Assembly: GCA_910576975.1 (NCBI GenBank)
Contig: CAJTJY010000019.1
Coordinates: 20,477-84,476, forward strand
Reading direction: 5' to 3'
Origin: an uncultured Lachnospiraceae bacterium
Lineage (GTDB): Bacteria; Bacillota; Clostridia; Lachnospirales; Lachnospiraceae
DNA: 64,000 nt
Shown here: piece by piece, positions 43,516-51,561 of the stretch
Layout: each line of letters begins with the position of its first letter
Numbering within the stretch: the stretch's first letter is position 1
Position numbers and translations under genes: made by a program
Notes under the pieces: generated by a model
Databases searched by the model: none
What the model saw: only the letters and a program-made list of their open reading frames with translations
Told to the model about the DNA's origin: nothing

Positions 43516-45273
43516 ATGGAGAGAAATGCATTTTTAATTAATAAAAAAATCCACCAGTATATTCTGCCAGGAATGTTGATGACAGTTGCAATGCAGCTTG
43601 GCAATGTGGTGGACGGCATGATTGTCGGGAACCTCCTAGGAGCGGAGGCGATGGCGGCAATTGAAATTTCTATGCCAGTACTTTTGCTATTGCAGATGGC
43701 GGCTTTAATGCTTGCTATGGGCGGTGCGGCTGAGGCAGCAGTGTTCCTTGGTAAGCGGGACATGGAAACAGCCAGTGGGGTGTTCACTGCCTCACTGGTA
43801 GCTGGGCTGGCAATATCCGTGTTTTTTGCGCTGTTTACGCCAATCCTGCCGGGACCTGCTGCCATGTTGCTTGCAGGAAATCATGATTTGGCTGCGCTGG
43901 CAGAGCCTTACATTATGGTGAATATTGCGGGAATCCCGATTCTGACAGTTGCTATCATTTTCTGTTATTTTATGAATGCAGATAACCATCCGCAGTTGGG
44001 GAGTGCGCTTTTCGTCATTGCCAATGTAGTAAACCTGGTTCTGGATTTTGTGTTTATCCAGGGCTTTCATATGGGCATGGCAGGCAGTGCGCTAGCGACA
44101 GTGATTGGTTACCTGGCTGGAATGGCGCCAGTGATCATTTATTTTCGTTCCAAACAGCGGATGCTGCGCCTGCGAAAACTGGATAAAAAGGCGTACCGTT
44201 ATGTGAAGCTTTCCATGAAAGCAGGCATTCCCAGCGCAGCGTTTACGCTAATGTCGGCGCTGAAATCTGTGATTATCAATTCTGCGATTGTGCGTATTCT
44301 GGGAAATGGCCCTATGGCGGTCTATTCTGTTTGTGCCAATGCTGTGTTGATTGCGGAATTGTGTGTAGGAGGAATTATTGGACTTGTTCAGAATATTGCG
44401 GGAATTCTCTATGGGGAACGTGACTATTATGGCATCCGTACCCTCTGTAAGAGAGTGCTCAGCTACAGCTACATGGCAATAGTCATCTTGCTGATAATAT
44501 TTTTTGCCGTTCCTGGATGGATTGCGGGATTGTTTGGAATCACAGAGGGAGATATGCTTGCACTCTGTGAGATGGCGCTTCGTATTTTTGCATGTAGCTT
44601 TCCCTTTTATGTGTATAATAAGTTCCTGATGTCCTACTATCAGACAATTTTACAGCCAGGACTGTCTACGGTAGTGACAGTATTACAGGGGTTTGTGGTG
44701 ATCGTTCCGCTTACCTTAGCAGGGATTTTTTTCTGGGGGCTTCCTGGCGTATGCCTGATGGCAGTGGTAAGCGAGGCGGTTACGATTCTTCTTGCTATTC
44801 TCTGGCGAATCAAGGGACAGCGCAGCGGGAAATTGGAAGCGGGAGGCGTCTATATGCTGCCACAGATTACGAATGAGAAGTTCTTAGACTGTTCCGTTAA
44901 AAGCAATCTCGATGAGGTGATTGCTTTTCGGGAAAAGTTGTTTGCATTCTGCGCAGACAACCACATAAGTGAACGAGATGCCAAGATCCTTGGGCTTGCC
45001 GTGGAGGAGATTGCTGCCAATATTGTGCAGTATGGCTACCGCAGCGGGAAAAATTATATGGATATCAGTTTTACCATACAGGATGATAAGTATATGCTAA
45101 GAATCCGTGACGATGGCGTGCCATTCAATCCGTTGGAGTATCAGCAACAGGAGGAAGAAGAGGTGACAGTTGGAGGGATTGCCCTGATTAAGAAGATGGC
45201 ATCCCAGTTCCAGTATATGCGGGTATTGAACATGAACAATACAGTAATAGAGTTGGATATTCGTAAAAATTAA
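43516..45273 (+). CDS. MATE transporter fused to RsbW-like ATPase domain
   Basis: 585 residues. Residues 1-440 are a 12-TM MATE efflux carrier (start IHQYILPGMLMTVAMQLGN, VVDGMIVGNLLGAEAMAAI). From about 455 a HATPase_c_2 domain of the anti-sigma kinase type follows: N box LAVEEIAANIVQYGY (Glu497/498, Asn502), G1 box RDDGVPFNP (Asp532/533), G2 GGIALIKKMA; all key residues are present, so it should bind ATP. AGGAGG precedes ATG 43516, 39 nt after the NRPS. Probably exports the NRPS product; the C-terminal domain suggests control by, or phosphorylation of, the STAS protein encoded next. Confidence 0.92.
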   Translation: MERNAFLINKKIHQYILPGMLMTVAMQLGNVVDGMIVGNLLGAEAMAAIEISMPVLLLLQMAALMLAMGGAAEAAVFLGKRDMETASGVFTASLVAGLAISVFFALFTPILPGPAAMLLAGNHDLAALAEPYIMVNIAGIPILTVAIIFCYFMNADNHPQLGSALFVIANVVNLVLDFVFIQGFHMGMAGSALATVIGYLAGMAPVIIYFRSKQRMLRLRKLDKKAYRYVKLSMKAGIPSAAFTLMSALKSVIINSAIVRILGNGPMAVYSVCANAVLIAELCVGGIIGLVQNIAGILYGERDYYGIRTLCKRVLSYSYMAIVILLIIFFAVPGWIAGLFGITEGDMLALCEMALRIFACSFPFYVYNKFLMSYYQTILQPGLSTVVTVLQGFVVIVPLTLAGIFFWGLPGVCLMAVVSEAVTILLAILWRIKGQRSGKLEAGGVYMLPQITNEKFLDCSVKSNLDEVIAFREKLFAFCADNHISERDAKILGLAVEEIAANIVQYGYRSGKNYMDISFTIQDDKYMLRIRDDGVPFNPLEYQQQEEEEVTVGGIALIKKMASQFQYMRVLNMNNTVIELDIRKN

Positions 45274-45276
45274 AGT

Positions 45277-45338
45277 CATCCCAAAATAGATATCAATTGT
45301 CCCCAAAAGCGCAAATTGGGAAAATAATTTGTTAATAT
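45277..45338 (+). promoter_or_regulatory. Predicted LytTR-dependent promoter 4 (STAS operon)
   Basis: CATCCC at 45277-45282 and TGTCCC at 45298-45303, 21 bp apart, immediately after the MATE stop. CAATTGTCCCC resembles CAATTTGTCCCA of promoter 3. No -35 (CGCAAA at 45310). TAATAT at 45333-45338, 56 bp from the first repeat, 33 nt before the STAS ATG. Confidence 0.7.
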
Positions 45339-45371
45339 GAAAATATATAAGAATAGAGAAGGAGTGAGGAT

Positions 45372-45671
45372 ATGAATATCACAGAGAAATCAAATGGAAA
45401 TCAGTTGTGCATTTTCCTGGAGGGAAGATTAGACACTACAACTGCGCCGCAACTTGAAAAGGTGCTTGCAGGCAAATTGGAGGGAGTGACAGAGTTGGCA
45501 TTTGACATGAGTGGGCTTGACTATCTGTCATCGGCGGGGCTTCGCATTCTTCTGGGTGCACAGAAGCAGATGAATAAACAGGGCAGTATGAAGGTCATGA
45601 ATGTGAATGAAACAATCATGGAGATCTTTGAAGTGACCGGATTTGCTGATATCCTTACCATAGAGTCGTAG
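45372..45671 (+). CDS. STAS-domain anti-anti-sigma factor-like protein
   Basis: 99 residues, one STAS domain: ITEKSNGNQLCIFLEGRLDTTTAPQLEKVL and the phosphorylation loop FDMSGLDYLSSAGLRIL, where Ser54 corresponds to the phospho-Ser of SpoIIAA/RsbV. In partner switching the unphosphorylated form binds an RsbW-type kinase. AAGGAG upstream of ATG 45372. Candidate partners encoded here: the two MATE C-terminal domains and the free RsbW-like protein (50852); candidate phosphatase: 49240-50871. Confidence 0.93.
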   Translation: MNITEKSNGNQLCIFLEGRLDTTTAPQLEKVLAGKLEGVTELAFDMSGLDYLSSAGLRILLGAQKQMNKQGSMKVMNVNETIMEIFEVTGFADILTIES

Positions 45672-45714
45672 CTTGACATACGTTTTAAGATTCCATTATG
45701 AGAAATGAGAACAT

Positions 45715-47499
45715 ATGAGTGAGCAGATATCTTCCGTTTCGTTGGAGCAAAATGAACAGTTTCTAAAAAAGGCATATGGGGAGGCATTGATTCCCTGTAT
45801 GCTGTCCATTTTAAGTGGCAATATCAATATTCTTGCAGACGGCATCCTTGTCGGGCAGCGGCTCGGAACGGATGCCTTAGCTGCTATAAATTTCAGTTTA
45901 CCGGTCTATCTTTTCCTGTGTATTGCTGGTTCTTTTATTGTTTCAGGGACTGCCATCTGCGCAGCGGAGGCAATTGGCAATCATGAAGGTGGCAAGGCGC
46001 AGGAACTTTACAAGATGTCGGTTTTCTGGTGTGTACTTATTTCAGCAGTAGTTACGGCGGCGGGCCTCTTGTGCATAAAACCTCTGGCAGGTCTGTTGTG
46101 TTCTGAGGAGGCGGTATCACCTCTGGTGATGGAGTATGTTGGCGTGACCCTGGCTGGGACATTGCCAAAAATCCTGATTTACATCCCATTCTGGTATCTC
46201 AGGCTGGATGGGAGAAACCGGCAGGTCACATGGATGATGCTTGTGATGGGTGTGGGAAATGTCTTACTAGACTTGTTATTTTTGTATGTCTTTGACATGG
46301 GTGTATTTGGAGCAGCGCTTGCCAGTGTTGTGGCAACGGCGATTTCCTGCTTGTGGGGCTTTATCTTTCTGTGCGATAAAAAGAGTGGTTTTGCTTTGGG
46401 CATGCGTGTTAGCTGCAAGGACATTTCCTTTCTGCGCATTGCCAAGGCAGGTAGCCCATCTGCCTTGAATAATTTGTTTCAGACACTGCGTGTAATGGTT
46501 GTAAATATGCTGCTTTTGCAAAGTGGCGGCAGCGGATTGGTAGCAGCGTTTACGGCAGTGAACTGTATCAGTGCATTTGAGGAGAGCGTTACTGGCGGCG
46601 TGCCCCAGGCAGCGTCTGCAATGCTGGGCATTTACAGCGGAGAGCATGATAATGAGAGTGCATGTCTGCTACTGGCAAGGCAAGTTAAGAGCGGCGTCTT
46701 CTATTGTCTGTTATTTTCCATTGTGATTCTATATGGAGCAGATTTCATTGCGGATTCATATGGGCTGACGGAATCATTGGGATTTGCCTTTTTGTGTATG
46801 TCATTTGGCATGATCCCCGCACTGTGTAATTGTATTTTGTCGGGATACTATAATGTGTCGGGATATGCCATGTGGGCAAATGCAATTATTTTGCTGCGCG
46901 TGTTTGTTATGCCATGTGCAAGCCTGTTTGTGCTTTGTCAGCAAAATGCCAATCCCTGGTGGTTTTTATTTACAGGTGAAATCCTTACGCTGCTCGTCTG
47001 GTTTGTGGCGACAGGCGTATATCAATTTTTCCATAGGCGTCGTTCTCGTTTCCTGTTTATGGATCATACGTTGGAGGAGTCTGGTCGGGTTATTAATTTT
47101 TCTGTCCAGGGCAAGGAGGAGTCTATTTGCGATGCCAGCAGTAAGATTACGGTATTCTGTGAGGAAAATGGCATGCTTCCCGGACAGGTCATGCGTGTGA
47201 GTTTGGCGATGGAAGAGATGATGACGTTGATTCTGTCTGTTAATCAAGGAACAGGCGTGGAATTTGACCTGCGGGTGTATTCTCTGGATGGCGTTATCGG
47301 AATCCGAATCCGTTACAGTGGCAGAGAATTTAATCCATTATGCCACACAGAAGAAAAAAGACAGAAGAGCGGTGATGAGCTGGGGAAGGAAGCAGGGAAT
47401 TATGATATATACATGGGCATCCGCATGATTGAGGATATGGTGGAGGAGGCAATGTACCAACGGACATTTGGCATGAATACAATTCAGATTTACATATGA
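45715..47499 (+). CDS. Second MATE transporter with degenerate RsbW-like domain
   Basis: 594 residues. MATE carrier over about 1-440 (ADGILVGQRLGTDALAAINF). From about 455 a HATPase_c_2-like tail (VINFSVQGKEESICDASSKI...) in which the N box has Leu505 where Asn is needed (MEEMMTL) and the G1 motif reads YSGREFNP with Ser535 in place of the catalytic-box Asp. ATP binding is therefore probably lost, leaving a protein-binding domain. Paralogue of the carrier at 43516. 43 nt after the STAS gene; weak ribosome site. Confidence 0.9.
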   Translation: MSEQISSVSLEQNEQFLKKAYGEALIPCMLSILSGNINILADGILVGQRLGTDALAAINFSLPVYLFLCIAGSFIVSGTAICAAEAIGNHEGGKAQELYKMSVFWCVLISAVVTAAGLLCIKPLAGLLCSEEAVSPLVMEYVGVTLAGTLPKILIYIPFWYLRLDGRNRQVTWMMLVMGVGNVLLDLLFLYVFDMGVFGAALASVVATAISCLWGFIFLCDKKSGFALGMRVSCKDISFLRIAKAGSPSALNNLFQTLRVMVVNMLLLQSGGSGLVAAFTAVNCISAFEESVTGGVPQAASAMLGIYSGEHDNESACLLLARQVKSGVFYCLLFSIVILYGADFIADSYGLTESLGFAFLCMSFGMIPALCNCILSGYYNVSGYAMWANAIILLRVFVMPCASLFVLCQQNANPWWFLFTGEILTLLVWFVATGVYQFFHRRRSRFLFMDHTLEESGRVINFSVQGKEESICDASSKITVFCEENGMLPGQVMRVSLAMEEMMTLILSVNQGTGVEFDLRVYSLDGVIGIRIRYSGREFNPLCHTEEKRQKSGDELGKEAGNYDIYMGIRMIEDMVEEAMYQRTFGMNTIQIYI

Positions 47500-47517
47500 C
47501 AGGAGACAGAGGAAAGG

Positions 47518-49194
47518 ATGAAAACCAATTATGGAAAACTGGGGCAGGAATCTATGGATTCACTTAAAGATACCTCAAAACGGTCAGCCGAAGTGCAAAT
47601 GAAGATTCTTGCTGAACTTATGCACCGCAACCGTGAAACGGTATATGGCAAGAAATATGGTTTTGAGGCAATTGAGACTGTTGGGGAGTTTCAGAAAAAA
47701 GTGCCGCTTTGTGTATATGGGGATTACGAGGATTACATTCTGCGGATGATTGCAGGTGAAGAAAAGGTTCTGACAGAAGAGCCAGCCGTTTATTATTGTA
47801 TCAGTTCTGGCACCACTGGGGATGCAAAGTATCTGCCGCTTACGGAGACCGATTTAAAGATCCAGTATACTTATGCATATGGTGTTCCTTTTGGCATGGT
47901 AAAAGAGTATTACTGGGATTTGCCAGAAGATGAGGTTTTTGGTAAGATTTTTCAGATAGGGGAGTTTGCAAAGACCTATATGGAAAATGGTGCCATGAAC
48001 GGCATTCGCTCTGGTTGTGTTTACCAGTGGCTGGACAGGGATGGGCAGTTTGACGCAGAGGATTACTGTGTGCCCAAGGAAGTGTTGTTTCCAGATACAC
48101 TGGAAGATTTGTGCTATGTTAAGGTGCGATTCGCATTGGCAGAGCAGGATCTTCGTGCCATACATGGCGTTTTTGTCAACCGGGTAGCAGGGGTTTTGGA
48201 CTATATTTGGCGGAATTGGGAAATGTTGCTTAAGGATATGGAATGTGGAAAAGTGGATGAATGCGTGAGCCTCAGCCCCAGGTGGCGGGAGTATGTAGAG
48301 CGAAAATTGCCGCCCAATCCTTTGCGGGCTGCACAACTGCGCCGTCTTTCTCATGAGACGTTGCGTAAGGGTATCATTAAGAAGATCTGGCCTAAGGTCC
48401 GGTATGTGTTGGCAATTGGCGGAAAATCGTTTGCTTATTATACAGAAAAGATGCAGGAATATGCAGGGGACATTCCCATACATCCTTATGCCTATGCAGC
48501 TTCCGAAGGGATTTTTGGCGTGGCTGAGAAGATGGATCAGACAGATCGTTATATTCTCTTTCCAGAGGCGGGGTTTTTTGAATTTCTGCCACGAAACGAG
48601 GAGCAGATGGAAGAAAAACGGCCTTTATTTATGTGGGAGATTGGCATCGGGGAGCGGTATGAACTTGTGTTTACAAATCATTCGGGACTGTATCGTTACT
48701 GTATGCAAGATGTGATAGAGGTCGTTGGTTGGCATGGACAGGCTCCTATCGTGCAGTTTTGTTACCGTAAAAATCAAGTGATCAATATTGCGGGAGAAAA
48801 AAGCAACCAGGAGCAGCTAGTAGAGGCTGTCAGGCAGTTTGCATTTCGTATGCGCTGTGAAATTATGGGGTATTGCGTACAGCAGGATATGTCAGACGTA
48901 TTGCCGCGGTATCAGTTTTATTTGGAATGCACAGATATCCATATTTCAGGCGCAGAAGACATTTTAGATGATTGCCTTTGTCGTGTAAATTATGAATATC
49001 AGGGCTGCCGCAAGATGAATGAAATTGGCAAGGTTCGGATTTCTTATCTGCACGCAGGCAGTTTTGGACTCTATGAGGAACAATTAGCGAAGAGTGGCAA
49101 AATGATGGGGCAGAACAAGCAGGTATGCATTCTGGACACAGAGGAGAAGAAGAAGTTTTTTGCTGCTAGGGAGGACGATTCTAGGCAATTTTAA
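47518..49194 (+). CDS. GH3-superfamily acyl-acid-amido synthetase
   Basis: 558 residues, full length for GH3. ATP/acyl motif ISSGTTGDAKYLPLT (Ser96-Gly101), YAASEGIFG (326-334) and LYRYCMQDVIEVVG followed by KNQVINIAGEKSNQEQ match the three GH3 signature blocks. Plant members (JAR1, GH3) adenylate jasmonate, auxin or benzoates and join them to an amino acid. Here it lies 18 nt after the second MATE gene, in the STAS operon downstream of an NRPS. It could make an acyl-amino acid used as starter, or cap the peptide; the substrate is unknown. Confidence 0.9.
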   Translation: MKTNYGKLGQESMDSLKDTSKRSAEVQMKILAELMHRNRETVYGKKYGFEAIETVGEFQKKVPLCVYGDYEDYILRMIAGEEKVLTEEPAVYYCISSGTTGDAKYLPLTETDLKIQYTYAYGVPFGMVKEYYWDLPEDEVFGKIFQIGEFAKTYMENGAMNGIRSGCVYQWLDRDGQFDAEDYCVPKEVLFPDTLEDLCYVKVRFALAEQDLRAIHGVFVNRVAGVLDYIWRNWEMLLKDMECGKVDECVSLSPRWREYVERKLPPNPLRAAQLRRLSHETLRKGIIKKIWPKVRYVLAIGGKSFAYYTEKMQEYAGDIPIHPYAYAASEGIFGVAEKMDQTDRYILFPEAGFFEFLPRNEEQMEEKRPLFMWEIGIGERYELVFTNHSGLYRYCMQDVIEVVGWHGQAPIVQFCYRKNQVINIAGEKSNQEQLVEAVRQFAFRMRCEIMGYCVQQDMSDVLPRYQFYLECTDIHISGAEDILDDCLCRVNYEYQGCRKMNEIGKVRISYLHAGSFGLYEEQLAKSGKMMGQNKQVCILDTEEKKKFFAAREDDSRQF

Positions 49195-49239
49195 GAAGTT
49201 CCCAAGGGCCAAGTGTCGTTGGGGAAAGGAAGAAATAAA

Positions 49240-50871
49240 ATGAAAAAAAGGATTACCGGACTTACGGGAAAACTGACGCTCGCCATCATAATCTTTGGTA
49301 TTTTGCTGGGGGCAATGATCAGCATAATTGGCTACCAGGAATTCACGTCTGTGTTAGAGCAGCAGTACAATGATTCAGCCTATGAGATTGCGGAGGCTGC
49401 GGCAAAGTGCTTAAATCCAGACAAATTTGAAGAATATTTGTCCACAGGGGAGATGGATGAGGAGTATCATGAGATTGAAAAACGGCTGGATGATTTGGTG
49501 GATGCCACAGGCACGACATTGATTTATGTGGCGAAAGTTGACACTTCAGATTACCGAACACTTACTTATATTTTTGATGCGGTAAATTCTGCTAGCGGCT
49601 TTGAACGTTATCCTCTAGGTTATACGGCAGTTGGTGTGGAGGAGAAGTATGTGAATAATGTGCGAGGTATCATTACCAAAGGCGAGCGTGCCACGGAATA
49701 TCTCTATTCTTATTCGGAGGAATCTGGAGCGCATACGACCGCAGGCATTGCTATATATGATTCAAAAGGAGAAATTGTGGCAATCCTCGGTGTAGAGAAA
49801 GCTATGAAAAGGCTGGAAAATGCCCGCAATACTTATGTAAAAGATGTGTTGCTTGGTGTCCTAGCTGCCGTCTGCCTGTTTCTGCTCGTATATAGCATGT
49901 TCCTATACAGGGAAGTATTGTTGCCGATTCTTGCTGTCACAGACGAAGCAAAACGTTTTGCGGATTCTAATACGCCCTCAGATAAGCTGTCCGCTATTAA
50001 CAAGAATGATGAAATCGGGGTGTTGGCAAAGGCTGTGGGGAAGATGGAAACAGATATTGTGGAATATGTAGAAAACCTTACAATGGTCACAGCGGAGAAG
50101 GAGCGGATTGGAGCGGAGCTTTCCATTGCCACGCAGATACAGGCAGATATGTTGCCCAGAATTTTCCCAGCGTTTCCGGATAAACCAGAGTTTGATATCT
50201 ATGCTACAATGAATCCCGCAAAGGAGGTCGGCGGAGATTTCTATGATTATTTCATGGTGGATGAGAGCCATCTGGCTATTGTCATGGCGGATGTCTCGGG
50301 AAAAGGCGTGCCAGCGGCGCTGTTTATGGTGATTGGCAAGACTCTTATTAAGGACCATACCCAGCCTGGCAGGGATTTGGGCGAGGTGTTCACAGAGGTC
50401 AATGACCTCTTATGCGAGTCTAATAGTGAAGGGCTGTTTATCACCGCCTTTGAGGGTGTGCTTGATCTTGTGAGCGGTGAGTTTACATTTGTCAATGCAG
50501 GTCATGAAATTCCGTTTATCTGTAAAAAAGATGGAAGCTATGAGCCCTATAAAATTCGTGCTGGCTTTGTGCTTGCCGGCATGGAGGGGATACGTTATAA
50601 GTGCGGCACGATGCAGTTATCACCTGGTGACCGGCTGTTTCAGTATACGGACGGCGTGACAGAGGCAATGGATCAAGATGGCAATCTCTATGGCATGGAA
50701 CGACTGAGAGAAATACTTGCACAGAATACAGCGTTAGCGCCGATGAAATTGCTAGGGAAGATCAAAGAAGATATTGATGCCTTTGTGGGCGATGCACCGC
50801 AGTTTGACGATATTACCATGTTATGTCTGGAATACAGGGAAAGGATGCAAAATGAAAGAATTGACAATTGA
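49240..50871 (+). CDS. Membrane-bound PP2C phosphatase (SpoIIE/RsbU type) with outer sensor domain
   Basis: 543 residues from ATG 49240 (AAAGGAAG upstream; GTG 49213 would add nine residues). TM1 about 9-30, an extracellular domain of about 165 residues, TM2 about 203-225, a HAMP-like region (EVLLPILAVTDEAKRFA), a coiled coil, and a PP2C domain with GGDFYD, ADVSGKGVPAALFM, TDGVTEAMD and DDITMLCL, the metal-binding Asp set complete. Expected to dephosphorylate the STAS protein when the outer domain meets its signal. The stop overlaps the next gene by 20 nt. Confidence 0.93.
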   Translation: MKKRITGLTGKLTLAIIIFGILLGAMISIIGYQEFTSVLEQQYNDSAYEIAEAAAKCLNPDKFEEYLSTGEMDEEYHEIEKRLDDLVDATGTTLIYVAKVDTSDYRTLTYIFDAVNSASGFERYPLGYTAVGVEEKYVNNVRGIITKGERATEYLYSYSEESGAHTTAGIAIYDSKGEIVAILGVEKAMKRLENARNTYVKDVLLGVLAAVCLFLLVYSMFLYREVLLPILAVTDEAKRFADSNTPSDKLSAINKNDEIGVLAKAVGKMETDIVEYVENLTMVTAEKERIGAELSIATQIQADMLPRIFPAFPDKPEFDIYATMNPAKEVGGDFYDYFMVDESHLAIVMADVSGKGVPAALFMVIGKTLIKDHTQPGRDLGEVFTEVNDLLCESNSEGLFITAFEGVLDLVSGEFTFVNAGHEIPFICKKDGSYEPYKIRAGFVLAGMEGIRYKCGTMQLSPGDRLFQYTDGVTEAMDQDGNLYGMERLREILAQNTALAPMKLLGKIKEDIDAFVGDAPQFDDITMLCLEYRERMQNERIDN

Positions 50872-51259
50872 TGCGACAGTACAAAATATAGAAAAAGTGA
50901 CGGCGTTTGTGGACGAGCAGTTAGCTCAGTTAAATTGTCCGTTGAAAGCGCAGATGCAGATTGACATTGCCATTGACGAGCTCTTTGGCAATATTGCGCA
51001 CTATGCCTACAATCCTAAGACAGGCCCGGCGACTGTCCGCATTGACGTTTTGCAGGATCCGCTTTCTGTGGTGGTGACGTTTATCGACAATGGCAAGGCT
51101 TATGACCCACTTGCCAGAGAGGATCCCGATATTTCACTTACGGCACAAGAGCGGGAAATTGGCGGACTTGGTATTTATATGGTGAAGAAGAGCATGGATG
51201 AGATTTCTTATCAATATAAGGATGGGCAGAATATCTTGCGTATTAAGAAAAAGATATGA
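50852..51259 (+). CDS. RsbW-like anti-sigma factor kinase
   Basis: 135 residues from ATG 50852, inside the end of the phosphatase gene (the open frame back to 50774 has no ribosome site). HATPase_c_2 domain: N box IDELFGNIAHYAY, G1 FIDNGKAYDPL, G2 GGLGIYMVKKSMD, all intact. Normally such proteins hold a sigma factor and phosphorylate a STAS protein. No sigma gene is nearby, so either the target is elsewhere or the protein acts only as STAS kinase. Last gene of the island. Confidence 0.92.
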   Translation: MKELTIDATVQNIEKVTAFVDEQLAQLNCPLKAQMQIDIAIDELFGNIAHYAYNPKTGPATVRIDVLQDPLSVVVTFIDNGKAYDPLAREDPDISLTAQEREIGGLGIYMVKKSMDEISYQYKDGQNILRIKKKI

Positions 51260-51288
51260 TGCTACAAGAAAGAATTCGCAGAAATAGT

Positions 51289-51317
51289 TTGACAATTCCT
51301 GTGAATTGGAATATAAT
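51289..51317 (+). promoter_or_regulatory. Consensus sigmaA promoter of initiator tRNA
   Basis: TTGACA 51289-51294, 17-bp spacer, TATAAT 51312-51317: a perfect match to consensus, 12 nt before the tRNA. Confidence 0.92.
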
Positions 51318-51329
51318 ATATCTTGTTAG

Positions 51330-51403
51330 CGCGGGGTGGAGCAGTCTGGAAGCTCGTCGGGCTCATAACCCGAAGGCCGCAGGTTCAAATCCTGCCCCCG
51401 CAA
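51330..51403 (+). tRNA. Initiator tRNA-Met (CAT)
   Basis: Cloverleaf with acceptor CGCGGGG/CCCCGCA, so position 1 C faces A72, the unpaired end that marks initiator tRNA. Anticodon stem has the three G-C pairs (GGG-CTCATAA-CCC) used by the initiation machinery. T arm GCAGG-TTCAAAT-CCTGC. The gene is followed by CTA, so CCA must be added after transcription. Confidence 0.96.
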
Positions 51404-51413
51404 CTAGTAAAAG

Positions 51414-51461
51414 AGGGCGTCGCTCAACCATCTGTTTTGATGATTTAGCGATACCCTTTTT
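51414..51461 (+). terminator. Terminator after tRNA-Met
   Basis: AGGGCGTCGCT pairs with AGCGATACCCT (two weak pairs in the middle), followed by T5. Confidence 0.75.
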
Positions 51462-51561
51462 CTTGTCTGATGTGAAACTTTATTGAAATTACCTATTAGG
51501 ATCAGGGGGTCAAAAGGCGATACAGATCATGAATAAATTAAAATAAAAAGGAAGAGTGAGC

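Noticed and set aside
51289..51461. tRNA-Met as an integration site of the biosynthetic island
   Set aside because: No integrase, no direct repeat of the tRNA 3' end elsewhere in the window, and the island lies on the 5' side, the less usual one.
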